This document shows, in pieces, positions 27,824-38,300 of a stretch of 64,000 nt of DNA. The stretch comes from Flavobacteriaceae bacterium. GTDB taxonomy: Bacteria > Bacteroidota > Bacteroidia > Flavobacteriales > Flavobacteriaceae. Position numbers and translations under genes: made by a program. Below the pieces are notes generated by a model. That model was not told the origin of the DNA. It did not search any database and was given only the letters and a program-made list of their open reading frames with translations. Every line of letters starts with the position of its first letter. Positions within the stretch are counted from its first letter, which is position 1. The stretch lies in contig JAGYJF010000003.1 in assembly GCA_018402135.1 (NCBI GenBank), positions 971,703 through 1,035,702 on the forward strand. Direction: 5' to 3'.

Positions 27824-30817
27824 ATGCAAAACAAAGGTTTAATAAAGCTTTTTGCTATTCTCTTCGGATTGGTAAGTATTTATCAATTGTCATTCACATT
27901 TAAGGCCAGTCAAATTGAAAGTGAAGCAGCACAAATTGCATCAAGCAGATTTGATAATGTAGAACAGGCTAATGCTGAGCAAATCCGCTATTTAGATTCT
28001 TTAGGAAATGAAGAATCTTATAATATAGGTGTGGCAAAATTCACTTACAATGAAGTGAAAGATAATGCCATGAATTTAGGTCTTGACCTTAAAGGCGGTA
28101 TCAACGTTATCCTTCAAATTTCGGTAAAAGATATTTTGAAAGGTTTAGCCAACAACTCTAAAGATCCTATTTTCAACAGAGCTTTAACTGACGCAGATGC
28201 TTTGCAACAATCGTCTCAAAATACATATTTGGTATCCTTTTTTAATGCTTTTGATGCTATCAAAGGCGATAAAAAACTAGCATCACCAGATATTTTCGCG
28301 AACCGTACATTAAGTGAAGAAGTTACAATAGACATGACCGATGGCCAAGTGCAAGATGTTCTTGAAGCCAAGGTCGATGAATCTATTTTAGCTGCGTTTG
28401 AAGTGTTAAGAAAACGTATTGATAAATTTGGTGTAACCCAACCTAATATTCAGCGTTTAGGGAATTCAGGTAGAATCCTAGTAGAATTGCCAGGTGCAAA
28501 AGATGTTGAACGGGTTAAAAACCTTTTACAAAGTACAGCGCAATTAGAGTTCTGGGATGTTTACAAAGCTGAAGAAATTGCAGGATACATTCTTCAAGTC
28601 AATCAAGCATTAGTTGAAGAAAACGCTTCGAAAAAAACGGATACAACGAAAACAGAAACCGCAGAACCTGACGAAACATCATCTGCTATTGATGCTTTAA
28701 CAGGTCAAATTTCAGCCGATTCAACCGATACTGATGACATCAATCCTATCAAGCTAGTAGGTTTCGGCGGCGGTCCAATAGTGGCAACTTTTGAAGCCAA
28801 AGACCAAGATGAGGTTTTGGCACATTTAAATAATCCAAGGTACCGTTCATTTTTGCCAGCTGACCAACGTTACGTTAAGTTTGCGTGGGAAAAACAAGAA
28901 AAAAATAGTGAATTAATTAACCTTTATGCAATTAAGGGTAATCGCGATAACACACCTCAATTAAGTGGTGCGGTTATCACCGATGCAAGACAATCCTTCA
29001 ACCAAAGAAATCAACCTTCGGTAAGCATGCAAATGAATGCCAAAGGTTCAAGAATCTGGGAAGAAATGACCAGAATGGCATACGAAACACAAGGTTTTAT
29101 TGCCATTGTTTTAGATGATGTCGTTTATAGTGCACCGAGTGTAACAACTGGGCCAATTTCTGGTGGAAATTCTGAAATTTCAGGATCTTTTACTGTTAAT
29201 GAAGCAATCGATTTAGCCAACGTTTTACGTGCTGGTAAGCTTCCTGCTAGAGCAGATATTGTACAAGCGGATGAGGTAGGACCATCATTAGGACAAGAGG
29301 CTATCGATAGTGGAACAAAGTCGTTTTTAATTGCCTTGTCATTTGTATTATTATGGATGGTATTCTATTATGGCAAAGCAGGTATTTTTGCTGATATAGC
29401 CTTATTATTCAATATTTTATTAATTTTTGGCGTGCTTGCTGGTCTTGGTGCTGTATTAACATTACCTGGTATTGCCGGTATCGTGTTAACTATTGGAATT
29501 TCGGTAGATGCCAATGTACTTATCTTTGAAAGAATACGCGAAGAAATCGCCAAAGGTAAAGCCATTAAAGAAGCCGTAAAAGATGGTTTTAGTAATGCTT
29601 TATCATCCATTTTAGATGCAAACATCACAACAGGATTAACGGCAATTATATTATTTGTATTTGGTACAGGACCAATTAAAGGTTTTGCAACAACTTTATT
29701 AATTGGTATAATCACTTCTTTATTCACGGCAATTTATATAACGCGTTTGTTGGTAGATTATATGGTTGAAAAAAATGTGAAGTTAGATTTCTCAACTTCG
29801 CTTACAAAAAATTTATTTCAAAATGTCAATATCGATTTCTTAAGAAAGCGTAAGATGAGTTATATCATTTCTTCAGCGGTTATCATTTTGAGTTTAGGTT
29901 CGTTGTTTACAACAGGATTAGATCAAGGTATCGATTTTGTGGGTGGTAGAACGTATCAAGTGCGTTTTGCACAGGAAGTAAGTACCGAAGAAGTTAAAAC
30001 ATCATTAAATCAAGTTTTCGGTAGTGCCGAAGTAAAAACGATTGGCGCAGCTAACCAACTTAAAATATCTACAAAGTTTAAAGTTGACGAAAATTCAGCG
30101 GAGGCAGATGAAGAAGTTCAAGTCTTATTATTCCAAGGCTTAAAACAATTTTTACCAGACGGAATTTCATACGATGACTTCAAAGAAGGTTCTGGAGAGG
30201 CAACAATTGGTAAAATGTCATCAAGTAAAGTAAGTCCAACAATTGCGGAGGATATTAAATCGGCATCTGTTTGGGCAGTTTTAGGATCGTTAATTGTGGT
30301 ATTTTTATATATCTTGATTAGATTTAAAAGATGGCAATTCTCCTTAGGAGCTGTTGCTGCGGTATTCCATGACGTTCTTTTAGTTTTAGGGATCTTCTCA
30401 CTTACATGGAAGTTTATGCCCTTTAGTATGGAAATAGATCAAGCTTTTATTGCTGCTATTTTAACGGTTATTGGATATTCATTGAATGATACCGTGGTAG
30501 TGTTTGATAGGATTCGAGAATATATAAACGAACATACTGGATGGGAATTCAAGAAAACTATCAACGCATCATTAAATGCAACCATTAGCCGTACGTTAAA
30601 TACTTCTTTAACCACATTGGTTGTGTTATTAGCAATGTTCATCTTTGGAGCCGATTCATTAAGAGGTTTATTGTATGCTTTAATTGTTGGTGTAATAGTA
30701 GGTACGTATTCATCATTATTCATTGCAACACCAATTATGTACGACACAGCTAAGCGCGGTGATGCAGCCGAATCGTTGAAAAGAAAAGAAAAAGAAGAAG
30801 AAGTTGAAGTAGTGTAG
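27824..30817 (+). CDS. secDF: Fused SecDF protein translocase subunit
   Basis: A 997-residue inner-membrane protein that fuses SecD and SecF and uses the proton gradient to drive late steps of Sec export. The SecD half (residues 1 to about 640) starts with one membrane helix, then LGLDLKGGINVILQ, a long periplasmic domain with an Asp/Thr/Glu-rich insert (about 265-305), VLRAGKLPARADIVQADEVGPSLGQEAI (read in parts) and helices with GISVDANVLIFERIREE. The SecF half (about 675-985) shows GIDFVGGRTYQVRF and IGYSLNDTVVVFDRIRE. The tail KRKEKEEEVEVV is charged. The gene stands alone between terminators. Confidence 0.97.
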   Translation: MQNKGLIKLFAILFGLVSIYQLSFTFKASQIESEAAQIASSRFDNVEQANAEQIRYLDSLGNEESYNIGVAKFTYNEVKDNAMNLGLDLKGGINVILQISVKDILKGLANNSKDPIFNRALTDADALQQSSQNTYLVSFFNAFDAIKGDKKLASPDIFANRTLSEEVTIDMTDGQVQDVLEAKVDESILAAFEVLRKRIDKFGVTQPNIQRLGNSGRILVELPGAKDVERVKNLLQSTAQLEFWDVYKAEEIAGYILQVNQALVEENASKKTDTTKTETAEPDETSSAIDALTGQISADSTDTDDINPIKLVGFGGGPIVATFEAKDQDEVLAHLNNPRYRSFLPADQRYVKFAWEKQEKNSELINLYAIKGNRDNTPQLSGAVITDARQSFNQRNQPSVSMQMNAKGSRIWEEMTRMAYETQGFIAIVLDDVVYSAPSVTTGPISGGNSEISGSFTVNEAIDLANVLRAGKLPARADIVQADEVGPSLGQEAIDSGTKSFLIALSFVLLWMVFYYGKAGIFADIALLFNILLIFGVLAGLGAVLTLPGIAGIVLTIGISVDANVLIFERIREEIAKGKAIKEAVKDGFSNALSSILDANITTGLTAIILFVFGTGPIKGFATTLLIGIITSLFTAIYITRLLVDYMVEKNVKLDFSTSLTKNLFQNVNIDFLRKRKMSYIISSAVIILSLGSLFTTGLDQGIDFVGGRTYQVRFAQEVSTEEVKTSLNQVFGSAEVKTIGAANQLKISTKFKVDENSAEADEEVQVLLFQGLKQFLPDGISYDDFKEGSGEATIGKMSSSKVSPTIAEDIKSASVWAVLGSLIVVFLYILIRFKRWQFSLGAVAAVFHDVLLVLGIFSLTWKFMPFSMEIDQAFIAAILTVIGYSLNDTVVVFDRIREYINEHTGWEFKKTINASLNATISRTLNTSLTTLVVLLAMFIFGADSLRGLLYALIVGVIVGTYSSLFIATPIMYDTAKRGDAAESLKRKEKEEEVEVV

Positions 30818-30843
30818 TTACCCTAACTTTAGTTACTATAATA

Positions 30844-30874
30844 TAAAAAGCCCATCTTAACAAATGGGTTTTTT
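30844..30874. terminator. Terminator between secDF and the DUF192 gene
   Basis: Hairpin CCCAT / ATGGG with A run before and T run after, in the 83-bp gap between two convergent genes; can act on both strands. Confidence 0.75.
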
Positions 30875-30900
30875 AATGTCCAAAACTTAACTTAAAACTT

Positions 30901-31407
30901 TTACTCTAGTACGTTGTAAGAAATAGAATCACCAATTTCAATTTGCCATTCATCAGCTAATCCAGCGTTGAGCTCTAAAACGTATTTTGCAATCGATTTT
31001 GATGGTAAAGCTTCGTTGCTGTAAGGGGTTGTGCTTTTGTAAATATCTACAATTGTATTGTTAGCGTTGATATATAAAATATCAAGTGGAATAATGGTAT
31101 TTTTCATATAAAAGGCCAAATACTGTTCATTGTCAAAAATAAAAAGCATTCCCTGATTCTTCTGCATGGTGTTTCTATACATCAAGCCGGTTTCGCGTTC
31201 GTAATTATTATCGGCAATTTCAATATCGATTGTCTTTAATATACTGTCATTACTTGCTCTAACAATTTTGAGTTCGCCTTCTTTTTTAAATTTAATGTCC
31301 AGTTTTTTGGCTGCAACCGATTTGTCTTCTTTGCATGCAACATGTATTCCAACCGAAGTGGTTACAATTGCTATGGCTACGATTTGCTTTGCCTTGTAAA
31401 AATTCAT
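30901..31407 (-). CDS. DUF192-domain exported protein
   Basis: A 168-residue exported protein. The N terminus has a short hydrophobic stretch with a Cys near residue 25 (VGIHVAC), which may be a lipoprotein signal. The DUF192 domain (about residues 58-165) includes NYERETGLMYRNTMQKNQGMLFIFDNEQYLAFYMKNTIIPLDILYI, read in parts, and YVLELNAGLADEW. The family is widespread and of unknown function. The start overlaps the lgt stop by 4 bases (31404-31407), an ATGA-type junction that indicates translational coupling with lgt. Confidence 0.88.
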   Translation of the reverse strand: MNFYKAKQIVAIAIVTTSVGIHVACKEDKSVAAKKLDIKFKKEGELKIVRASNDSILKTIDIEIADNNYERETGLMYRNTMQKNQGMLFIFDNEQYLAFYMKNTIIPLDILYINANNTIVDIYKSTTPYSNEALPSKSIAKYVLELNAGLADEWQIEIGDSISYNVLE

Positions 31408-32228
31408 TTCACAGGTTTTGGCTTATAAATAAACATAAAATAAAGACCAATTAACACAAACGGAATACTTAACCATTGTCCAGTATTAAGTCCTGCAAAG
31501 TTAATAAATTCGTCACCTTGGGGCTCTTTTACAAACTCTACAAAAAATCTTACTGTCCAAAGTAATAGTAAAAATGTACCGAATAAAAAGCCTTCTTGTT
31601 CCGATTTTTTGGTTTTCCAATAGATGAAAAATAAAATCAAAAAGACAAATACGTAGCAAAAGGCTTCGTATAATTGGGCTGGATGTCGAGCAAAGTTTTC
31701 GCCTAATTGTGTAAAAATAACTCCAAAACTACTTTCGGTTGCTTTGCCAATGATTTCGGAATTTATAAAATTCCCGATTCTAACAGCAACCGCGCCGAGA
31801 GCAACAGGAAGAACTACGCGGTCTAAAATCCAAAGTACAGACTTTTTCAGTACTTTCTTATTGTATAAATACATAGAAATAATCATACCGATGGCTGCAC
31901 CGTGACTTGCCAAACCTCTAAATCCTGTAAATTGAAAACCACCTTTAAATGAAAAAGGAAGAAAAATGCTGAAGAAGTCTTCCTTAAACAATTCAGGTTG
32001 ATAAAAAACCACGTGACCCAATCGGGCACCAAGCATAATGCCTAGCACAGAATAAATAAACAACGAATCTAAAGACTCATTAGTTTGACCTTCGTTTTTG
32101 TAAATACGCTTCATGATTAGGAAGCCTAAAACGAAAGCAATAATCCACATTAAACTGTAGTAATGAAGTGTGAAGAATCCCAATTCTAGTCCTTTTGAAG
32201 GATCCCAAATAATTTTGAGTGCGTGCAT
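31404..32228 (-). CDS. lgt: Prolipoprotein diacylglyceryl transferase
   Basis: Inner-membrane enzyme, 274 residues, that transfers diacylglycerol from phosphatidylglycerol to the lipobox cysteine, the first step in lipoprotein maturation. Several membrane helices are visible. The signature VAVRIGNFINSEIIGK contains the conserved Arg-x-Gly-Asn-Phe-x-Asn-x-Glu set, and ARHPAQLYEAF the conserved His-Pro-x-Gln-x-Tyr-Glu motif. It directly follows the remnant of the yidD tail and precedes the DUF192 gene with a 4-bp overlap. Many proteins in the window carry lipobox signals and would be its substrates. Confidence 0.96.
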   Translation of the reverse strand: MHALKIIWDPSKGLELGFFTLHYYSLMWIIAFVLGFLIMKRIYKNEGQTNESLDSLFIYSVLGIMLGARLGHVVFYQPELFKEDFFSIFLPFSFKGGFQFTGFRGLASHGAAIGMIISMYLYNKKVLKKSVLWILDRVVLPVALGAVAVRIGNFINSEIIGKATESSFGVIFTQLGENFARHPAQLYEAFCYVFVFLILFFIYWKTKKSEQEGFLFGTFLLLLWTVRFFVEFVKEPQGDEFINFAGLNTGQWLSIPFVLIGLYFMFIYKPKPVK

Positions 32229-32298
32229 TTAGCTTAGTTTTATGTGGTAAATATACCAATTTGATATTGAAAAAATAAAGTCTGATTCTACTTTTTCA
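32229..32298 (-). pseudogene. Probable stranded 3' end of the ancestral yidD gene
   Basis: Read on the minus strand, the unique sequence after the last repeat copy continues that copy's GRSGYDPVP with EKVESDFIFSISNW and stops directly before lgt. YidD proteins commonly continue with PVPEK, so this looks like the original yidD tail, cut off from the gene by the 121-bp repeats. Confidence 0.5.
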
Positions 32299-32693
32299 GG
32301 AACTGGATCATAGCCAGATCGTCCCCAAGGCGGCCGAGCGTAAAGAAAATGTACAGTGTGCATTTTTAGCGAAGGAGCGAGCATGCGGGCAGGCAAATTT
32401 TTAGTTGTCATCCTTATCAGGAACTGGATCATAACCAGACCGTCCCCAAGGCGGCCGAGCGTAAAGAAAATGTACAGTGTACATTTTTAGCGAAGGAGCG
32501 AGCATACGGGCAGGCAAATTTTTAGTTGTCATCCTTATCAGGAACTGGATCATAACCAGACCGTCCCCAAGGCGGCCGAGCGTAAAGAAAATGTACAGTG
32601 TACATTTTTAGCGAAGGAGCGAGCATACGGGCAGGCAAATTTTTAGTTGTCATCCTTATCAGGAACTGGATCATAACCAGACCGTCCCCAAGG
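32299..32693. repeat. 121-bp tandem repeat, 3.3 copies, at the 3' end of yidD
   Basis: Copies begin with GGAACTGGATCAT at 32299, 32420, 32541 and 32662 (the last only 32 bases). Spacing is exactly 121. Copies 2 and 3 are identical; copy 1 differs at four positions, all transitions (including TAG/TAA, AGAT/AGAC and GCATG/GCATA). Each unit combines the last codons of yidD with about 67 bases of GC-richer sequence (CGGCCGAGCG, GGAGCGAGC) holding a 21-base palindrome, AAAATGTACA-G-TGTACATTTT. The high identity suggests recent expansion. Confidence 0.95.
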
Positions 32694-32708
32694 ATGACAA
32701 CTAAAAAT
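32639..32708. repeat. Perfect 19-bp inverted repeat spanning the yidD stop
   Basis: ATTTTTAGTTGTCATCCTT at 32639-32657 and its exact complement at 32690-32708, with a 32-base loop. The right arm encodes the IFSCHP part of YidD; the left arm encodes KDDN and the stop, so the end of the protein is an inverted copy of an inner part of the same gene. Confidence 0.92.
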
Positions 32709-32879
32709 CCTCCGTAAAGCCAACCAACTACCCCTAATTAATCCATGTTTTTCAAGCGCTTCTTTGGCGTAGTGAGAGCATGTCGGCTGAAATCGGCAGG
32801 TTGCAGGAGTTAGCGGCGAAATCAATGATTGATAAACCTTGATAATTAATACAAATGGAAAAATTAAAACTTTTCTCAA
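32643..32879 (-). CDS. yidD: Membrane protein insertion efficiency factor YidD, altered C terminus
   Basis: A small 78-residue membrane-associated protein that assists YidC-dependent insertion. Family signatures are complete: [36 protein letters not shown] (read in parts), and [18 protein letters not shown] with three conserved cysteines. The only start in frame is TTG at 32879, matching the usual N-terminal position; an ATG four bases upstream is out of frame. The last five residues, DKDDN, derive from an inverted copy of the codons for FSCHP and replace the normal PVPEK-like tail. It lies between cysS and lgt, all on the minus strand. Function is probably kept, because the conserved core is intact. 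Confidence 0.92.
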   Translation of the reverse strand: MRKVLIFPFVLIIKVYQSLISPLTPATCRFQPTCSHYAKEALEKHGLIRGSWLALRRIFSCHPWGRSGYDPVPDKDDN

Positions 32880-32921
32880 GACATGTATGGATTTGAATTA
32901 AGCAGTTATTTTGGGCGCTTT

Positions 32922-34406
32922 TTAATTTACGCTGAAGGTCGTCCCGTCTTTCCCATCTTGCAACTGAATACCCGCGGCCGCTAATTCGTCCCTGATTTTA
33001 TCCGACAAGGCAAAGTCTTTATTAGCCCTGGCTTCTTGTCGTAGTCTTATTAACAATTCAACAGCACCTGAAAGTTTATCGCTGTCATTTGAAGCTTCAG
33101 AAACATTTTCTAAACCAAGAACATCATTAATAAAAATGTGCATGGTTTGTTGCAGTATGTTTAAATCTTCGTTACTGATACTTTCTGTAGTTTCTTTTAA
33201 TTGGTTAATGAATTTTACAGCATCAAATAAATGCGCTATTAATATGGGTGTATTAAAATCATCGTTCATGGCTTCATAGCATTTTTGCTGCCAAGATTTG
33301 ATGTTGATAGTTGAGTTCTGGTCGGTTTTTATATCTTTTAAACTATTTACAGCTTCCATCAATCGATTAAAACCTTTTTCACTAGCCAATAAGCCACTAT
33401 TTGTGAAATCTAAAATACTGCGATAGTGCGCTTGAAGCATAAAAAATCTGGCCACACTGGCTGAAAATGATTTGGTGATATTTTTGTTGTCACCCGTAAA
33501 AATCTCATTCGGTAAAATGTAGTTACCAGTAGATTTCGCCATTTTTTTACCATTCATGATCAGCATATTGGCATGCATCCAGTAATTGACAGGAGCGTGA
33601 CCATTACATGCTTCGGCTTGAGCTATTTCGCATTCATGATGCGGAAATTTCAAATCCATTCCGCCACCATGAATATCAAATTGTTCGCCTAAATATTTAG
33701 TACTCATTGCTGTACATTCTAGATGCCATCCAGGAAAACCGTCGCTCCATGGCGATGGCCAACGCATTATGTGCTGTGGTTCGGCTTTTTTCCAAAGGGC
33801 AAAATCCTGAGGATTCTTTTTATCGCTTTGGCCGTCAAGTTCGCGCGTATTATGGATTAAATCTTCAACATTGCGCTTACTTAAAATACCGTATTTTTTA
33901 GTTTTATTGTATTCCAATACATCAAAATAAACCGAGCCATTTACAACATAAGCCAAACCTTTTTCTAAAATTGACTTTATAATTTCGATTTGTTCAATGA
34001 TATGCCCAGTAGCCGTTGGCTCAATGCTTGGCGGTAAAAAATTAAATTTATTTAAAATATTATGAAAATCGACCGTGTAGCGCTGTACCACTTCCATAGG
34101 TTCAATTTGCTCTAAACGTGCTTTTTTAGCAATGCGGTCTTCACCTTGATCGGCATCATTCTCTAAATGACCAGCGTCGGTGATATTTCTTACGAATCTT
34201 ACTTTGTAACCTAAATGTTTAAGATATCTGAATACCACATCAAAAGACATAAAAGTACGGACATTGCCTAAATGTACGTTGCTGTAAACTGTTGGTCCAC
34301 AAACGTACATGCCAATATGGCCTTCGTTAATTGGTTTTAGAATTTCTTTTTCGCCAGAAAGCGAATTATATATTTTTATTGGGTTGTTTTGATAAAGAGG
34401 CGTCAT
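32922..34406 (-). CDS. cysS: Cysteinyl-tRNA synthetase
   Basis: Class I synthetase, 494 residues, cytosolic. Motifs are the zinc-ligand and HIGH region [20 protein letters not shown] (residues 33-52; HLGN), the [10 protein letters not shown] zinc-binding segment with [18 protein letters not shown], and the KMSKS-like KKMAKSTGN near residue 285. The C-terminal part holds the anticodon-binding helices with [24 protein letters not shown] (read in parts) and [13 protein letters not shown]. The length is normal. It starts 10 bp after the folE stop, so the two are co-transcribed. Confidence 0.97.
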   Translation of the reverse strand: MTPLYQNNPIKIYNSLSGEKEILKPINEGHIGMYVCGPTVYSNVHLGNVRTFMSFDVVFRYLKHLGYKVRFVRNITDAGHLENDADQGEDRIAKKARLEQIEPMEVVQRYTVDFHNILNKFNFLPPSIEPTATGHIIEQIEIIKSILEKGLAYVVNGSVYFDVLEYNKTKKYGILSKRNVEDLIHNTRELDGQSDKKNPQDFALWKKAEPQHIMRWPSPWSDGFPGWHLECTAMSTKYLGEQFDIHGGGMDLKFPHHECEIAQAEACNGHAPVNYWMHANMLIMNGKKMAKSTGNYILPNEIFTGDNKNITKSFSASVARFFMLQAHYRSILDFTNSGLLASEKGFNRLMEAVNSLKDIKTDQNSTINIKSWQQKCYEAMNDDFNTPILIAHLFDAVKFINQLKETTESISNEDLNILQQTMHIFINDVLGLENVSEASNDSDKLSGAVELLIRLRQEARANKDFALSDKIRDELAAAGIQLQDGKDGTTFSVN

Positions 34407-34416
34407 AAATGCTAAG

Positions 34417-35094
34417 TTAGAATTTAGTGTCTAACGCGATGTAAGATAAAAATTCTTTTTTAACGGTTTCTTCTTTAAATTTCCCTCCAAATTCAGAAGT
34501 TACAGTACTGCTTTCAATGTCTCTTATACCTCGAGAGTTTACGCATAGATGTTTTGCATCTATAACACAAGCAACATCCTGCGTGTTTAATACTTCTTGT
34601 AATTCTTTTACAATTTGAATGGTTAGTCGTTCTTGCACTTGTGGTCTTTTTGCAAAATAATCAACAATTCTGTTCATTTTCGAAAGTCCAATCACGGTAC
34701 CATTTGAAATGTAGGCCACATGGGCTCGGCCTACAATTGGTAACAAATGATGTTCGCAGGTTGAATAAACAGTGATGTTTTTTTCAACGAGCATTTCTCC
34801 GTATTTATACTTGTTGTCAAAGGTGGACGATTTAGGTTTCTTTTTAGGGTCTAAGCCACCAAATATTTCATTTACAAACATTTTAGCAACGCGCTTTGGA
34901 GTTCCATTAAGACTGTCATCCCTTAGATCAAGTCCTAGAGTTTCCATGATATGCCTAACATCGTCCATAATGATTTCTATTTTTTCGTCATTATTTAGAA
35001 TAAAGGCATCTTTTCTTAAAGGGGTGTCGCTTGAAGTTCCAATATGGTCGTCTCCTAGAGATTCCATTTCACGTAGGTTATTCTCAATTTTCAT
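34417..35094 (-). CDS. folE: GTP cyclohydrolase I
   Basis: Zinc enzyme, 225 residues, that makes 7,8-dihydroneopterin triphosphate, the first step toward folate and (through QueD) queuosine. Zinc and active-site residues are in [19 protein letters not shown] (Cys, His, His) and in [13 protein letters not shown] (His, Cys). [20 protein letters not shown] is the other family signature. The N-terminal 35 residues are a variable extension. It is the first gene of the minus-strand operon folE-cysS, followed by yidD, lgt and the DUF192 gene. Other folate genes in the window are folP and folD, at separate sites. Confidence 0.96.
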   Translation of the reverse strand: MKIENNLREMESLGDDHIGTSSDTPLRKDAFILNNDEKIEIIMDDVRHIMETLGLDLRDDSLNGTPKRVAKMFVNEIFGGLDPKKKPKSSTFDNKYKYGEMLVEKNITVYSTCEHHLLPIVGRAHVAYISNGTVIGLSKMNRIVDYFAKRPQVQERLTIQIVKELQEVLNTQDVACVIDAKHLCVNSRGIRDIESSTVTSEFGGKFKEETVKKEFLSYIALDTKF

Positions 35095-35217
35095 CTGTTT
35101 TGTTATTTTTTTAGGGGAATTATGTTTAGCCTTATGGTCACTCAGTTAACATGAATTAATATGGCACTTATTTTTATTGACCAATTGCTTTCTAATCCTT
35201 TACATTTAAACAGATTG

Positions 35218-35225
35218 CAAAGATA
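35218..35225 (-). promoter_or_regulatory. Candidate folE -7 box
   Basis: TATCTTTG on the minus strand, 124 bases upstream of the folE start. This implies a long leader; no good -33 element is visible. Confidence 0.45.
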
Positions 35226-35368
35226 AGGATTTTTAATAGCAATTTAGACTAGAAATTTTGTAATAAATTGATGTACTTAATAGACGAAAAGCGTTAATGT
35301 CGGTTGTATTAACAGTGGGTTTATTAAAATTTTCTTAATTTTCAGCCCACAAATTTAATAGCTCTCTA

Positions 35369-38300
35369 ATGTTGAAAAAATTCTTGCTCGTATTTTCTTT
35401 AATGTTTTCCAACTTGATCTTATCTCAAGATATTGTAATGCAAAATGGTACATTTAATCAATGTTCTGGAATTTTTTTTGATACTGGAGGAGATTTTGGT
35501 GGCTATTCTAGTAATGAAGACATAACCACAACTATCTGTTCAGATGTAGCAGGAGATTTTGTGAGGGTTGATTTTACGTCCTTTACAACTCAATTAAATC
35601 AGGATATTTTGTCGATTTACGATGGACCAGATACTACAGCACCTTTAATAGGGGATTTTTCTGGGGTTAATAACCCGGGTTTAGTATCTGCTTCCGCAGC
35701 AAACACAAGCGGATGCCTTACCTTTAGATTTGTATCTAATGCTACTGGAGTTGCTTCCGGTTGGGCAGCAGAAATTGAATGTGCAACGCCTTGCCAAGAT
35801 ATCATAGCTATAATAGATAGTACAAATCCACCGGCTGTAGCTGGCGTAATTGAAGTAGATCCGGGAGATATTATTGCGTTTGAAGGTAGTGCGACTTTTT
35901 CGGTTGATGGTTCAGCGGCGACTTATGAATGGGATTTCAATAATGGTGACACTTTACTAGGTACTAATGTTAATTATGCTTTCTCTGTCCCAGGTTTATA
36001 TACGGTTACTTTTGAAGTTAGCGACGATAACCCTTTAGGATGCATAGGAACAGCTTCCGTACAAGTAAGAGTTAGAGATAATGATTCCTGCGCAGGGCAA
36101 TTACCTATTTGTTCCGGCATAGTTAATGTGCCTGCACCTACTGGAACAGGACAAGCGGAGGCTGGAATAAATTATGGTTGCTTAGGTGAACAGCCAAGAC
36201 CAAGATGGTATTTTTTACAAATAGGGGACACACCAGGAAATTTGAGCTTTACACTTACTCAAACAACTGGTCAAAATCAAACAGGAACTGGTATTGATGT
36301 AGATTTTATAATTTGGGGTCCGTTTGCACAGCCAGAATGCGGTGCCGCTAATTTAAATCCCGCAACAGAGGTTGATTGCAGCTATGACCCATTCGCAGAG
36401 GAGACCATAACAATTAATAACGCTCCAGCTAATTCGTTTTACACTTTACTTATTACTAACTTTGATGGGGCTGCAGGGTTTATAAATTTAGAGCTAAATC
36501 CAGGATCTACCGCAGATACTAACTGTGATATTATTTGTCAGGTTGATTTAGGAGAAGATCAAGACTTGTGCGCTGGTGAAGAGTACTTAATTTCGCCGTC
36601 GTTTAACGGAGCCTTCAATACCTTTGAATGGCGACGAAATGATGTGGTTATTCCAGGTGCAACTTCACCAAATTTATTGGTTACAGAGTCTGGAACCTAC
36701 ACTTTGTTGGTAGATGGCTTGGATGCGGTTTTTGGTGATCCTTGTAATACTCAAGATGATATAGTTATTAATATAGCACAAGATGTAGTATTAAATGATA
36801 CTTCTTTAAGTGCTTGTAGCGGATTGGTAACTGGAGTTTTTGATTTAGAAGATGCTAATGTTGATTTGGTAAATCCAGATGATCCTGCTGATTTCACGTT
36901 TTTGTACTTCAATTCTCAAAATGATGCCGATAACAATACAAATCAAATTGCTACACCTGATAGCTACTCAGGTTCTGATGCAGAGACAATTTACGTCAGG
37001 GTTACAGCCAATGGAAGTAGTTGTTTTAATGTAGGAACGATTACCCTAAGTGTTTCAGGGCAACCTGATATTAACCCAGCACCTGATTTGGAAGTTTGTG
37101 ATGACGATTCGAATAATGGTATTGAAACCTTTGATTTAGAGCAGCAAACAGCATTTGTTTTGGGAGCACAATCCGATTCAGATTTTTTGGTTACTTACCA
37201 TGCTTCATCTGCAGATGCGGACGCAGGAGTAAATAACCTGACATCTCCTTATGATAATACAGCAAATCCGCAACCTATTTTTGTAAGAGTTGAAAGTATT
37301 GCCAATGCTACTTGCTTTGCTGCTTCACCAAATCCTTTATTTAATCTGATTGTAAATCCACGCGCTATTGCTAATACACCACCTAATCTGGAATTATGTG
37401 ATGATTTGATTAATGACGGATTTGAAACCTTTAATTTAGCACTACAAAACACCGATATTTTAGATGGTCAGGACCCTAATGAGAACTTCATTACTTACCA
37501 CGAAACACAACAAGATGCTGATGATGGTGTTAATCCGCTGCCAACAACTTACACAAATACCGTTGCTGGAATGCAAACTATTTATGTAAGGGTTGAAAAT
37601 ACCACATTCCCAGATTGTTTTGGAACGACATTTTTTGATTTAATTGTCAATCCTTTACCAGCTGTTATTTTGCCAACACCTCTTGAAGTATGTGATGATA
37701 CAACAGCAGATGGATTTGCTCCTTTTAATTTAACGGATAAGAATGCCGAGATTATAAATGGGCAGCCAAATGTCGTGGTTAGTTATTTTGAGACCTTTGT
37801 TGATGCTGATAATAATACAAATCCATTAGCGGATGGTTATATAAACACAGTTGCTTTTAATCACGTGGTTTTTGCAAGATTAGAAAACACCGTTACTTCT
37901 TGTGTGTCATTTATCTTGCTTAACCTCACGGTAACCCCAAATCCTACGGCGAATTCACTATCCGATTTAGAGGTTTGCGATGACGACAACGACGGTTTTG
38001 GGCAATTTGATTTGAGTTTGCGTGATTCACAATTAATAGGCGTTCAGACTGATGTAGTAGTCAGCTATCATGAAACCCAGAGCGATGCAAACATAGGAGT
38101 AAATGTATTACCAACGCTATATAACAATATAGTACCAAGTGTACAAACGGTATTTGCAAGAATAGAAAGTACGACAGCAGGTTGTTTTGACACTACGCCA
38201 TTAAATTTAATAGTGAATTCCATACCAGAATTTGGTGCTATCACTACTTACGAACTATGCGATGACAACAATCCAGGTGATGCCACGGAAACCTTTGATT

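Noticed and set aside
29368..30747. Two minus-strand frames of 119 and 102 residues inside secDF
   Set aside because: Antisense to conserved membrane helices of SecDF; no independent start region or family similarity.
32229..32432. A 67-residue minus-strand reading frame ending in [11 protein letters not shown]...
   Set aside because: It is made of the last repeat copy plus the stranded tail of yidD; its start is inside the repeat and out of the YidD frame, so I treat it as debris rather than a gene.
32299..32693. Possible CRISPR array
   Set aside because: Units are 121 bp head to tail without distinct spacers, and no cas gene is nearby; it is a plain tandem repeat.
35095..35368. Possible riboswitch in the 274-bp folE / T9SS gap
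   Set aside because: I could not draw a structure resembling a known riboswitch class; only a candidate folE -7 box is supported.
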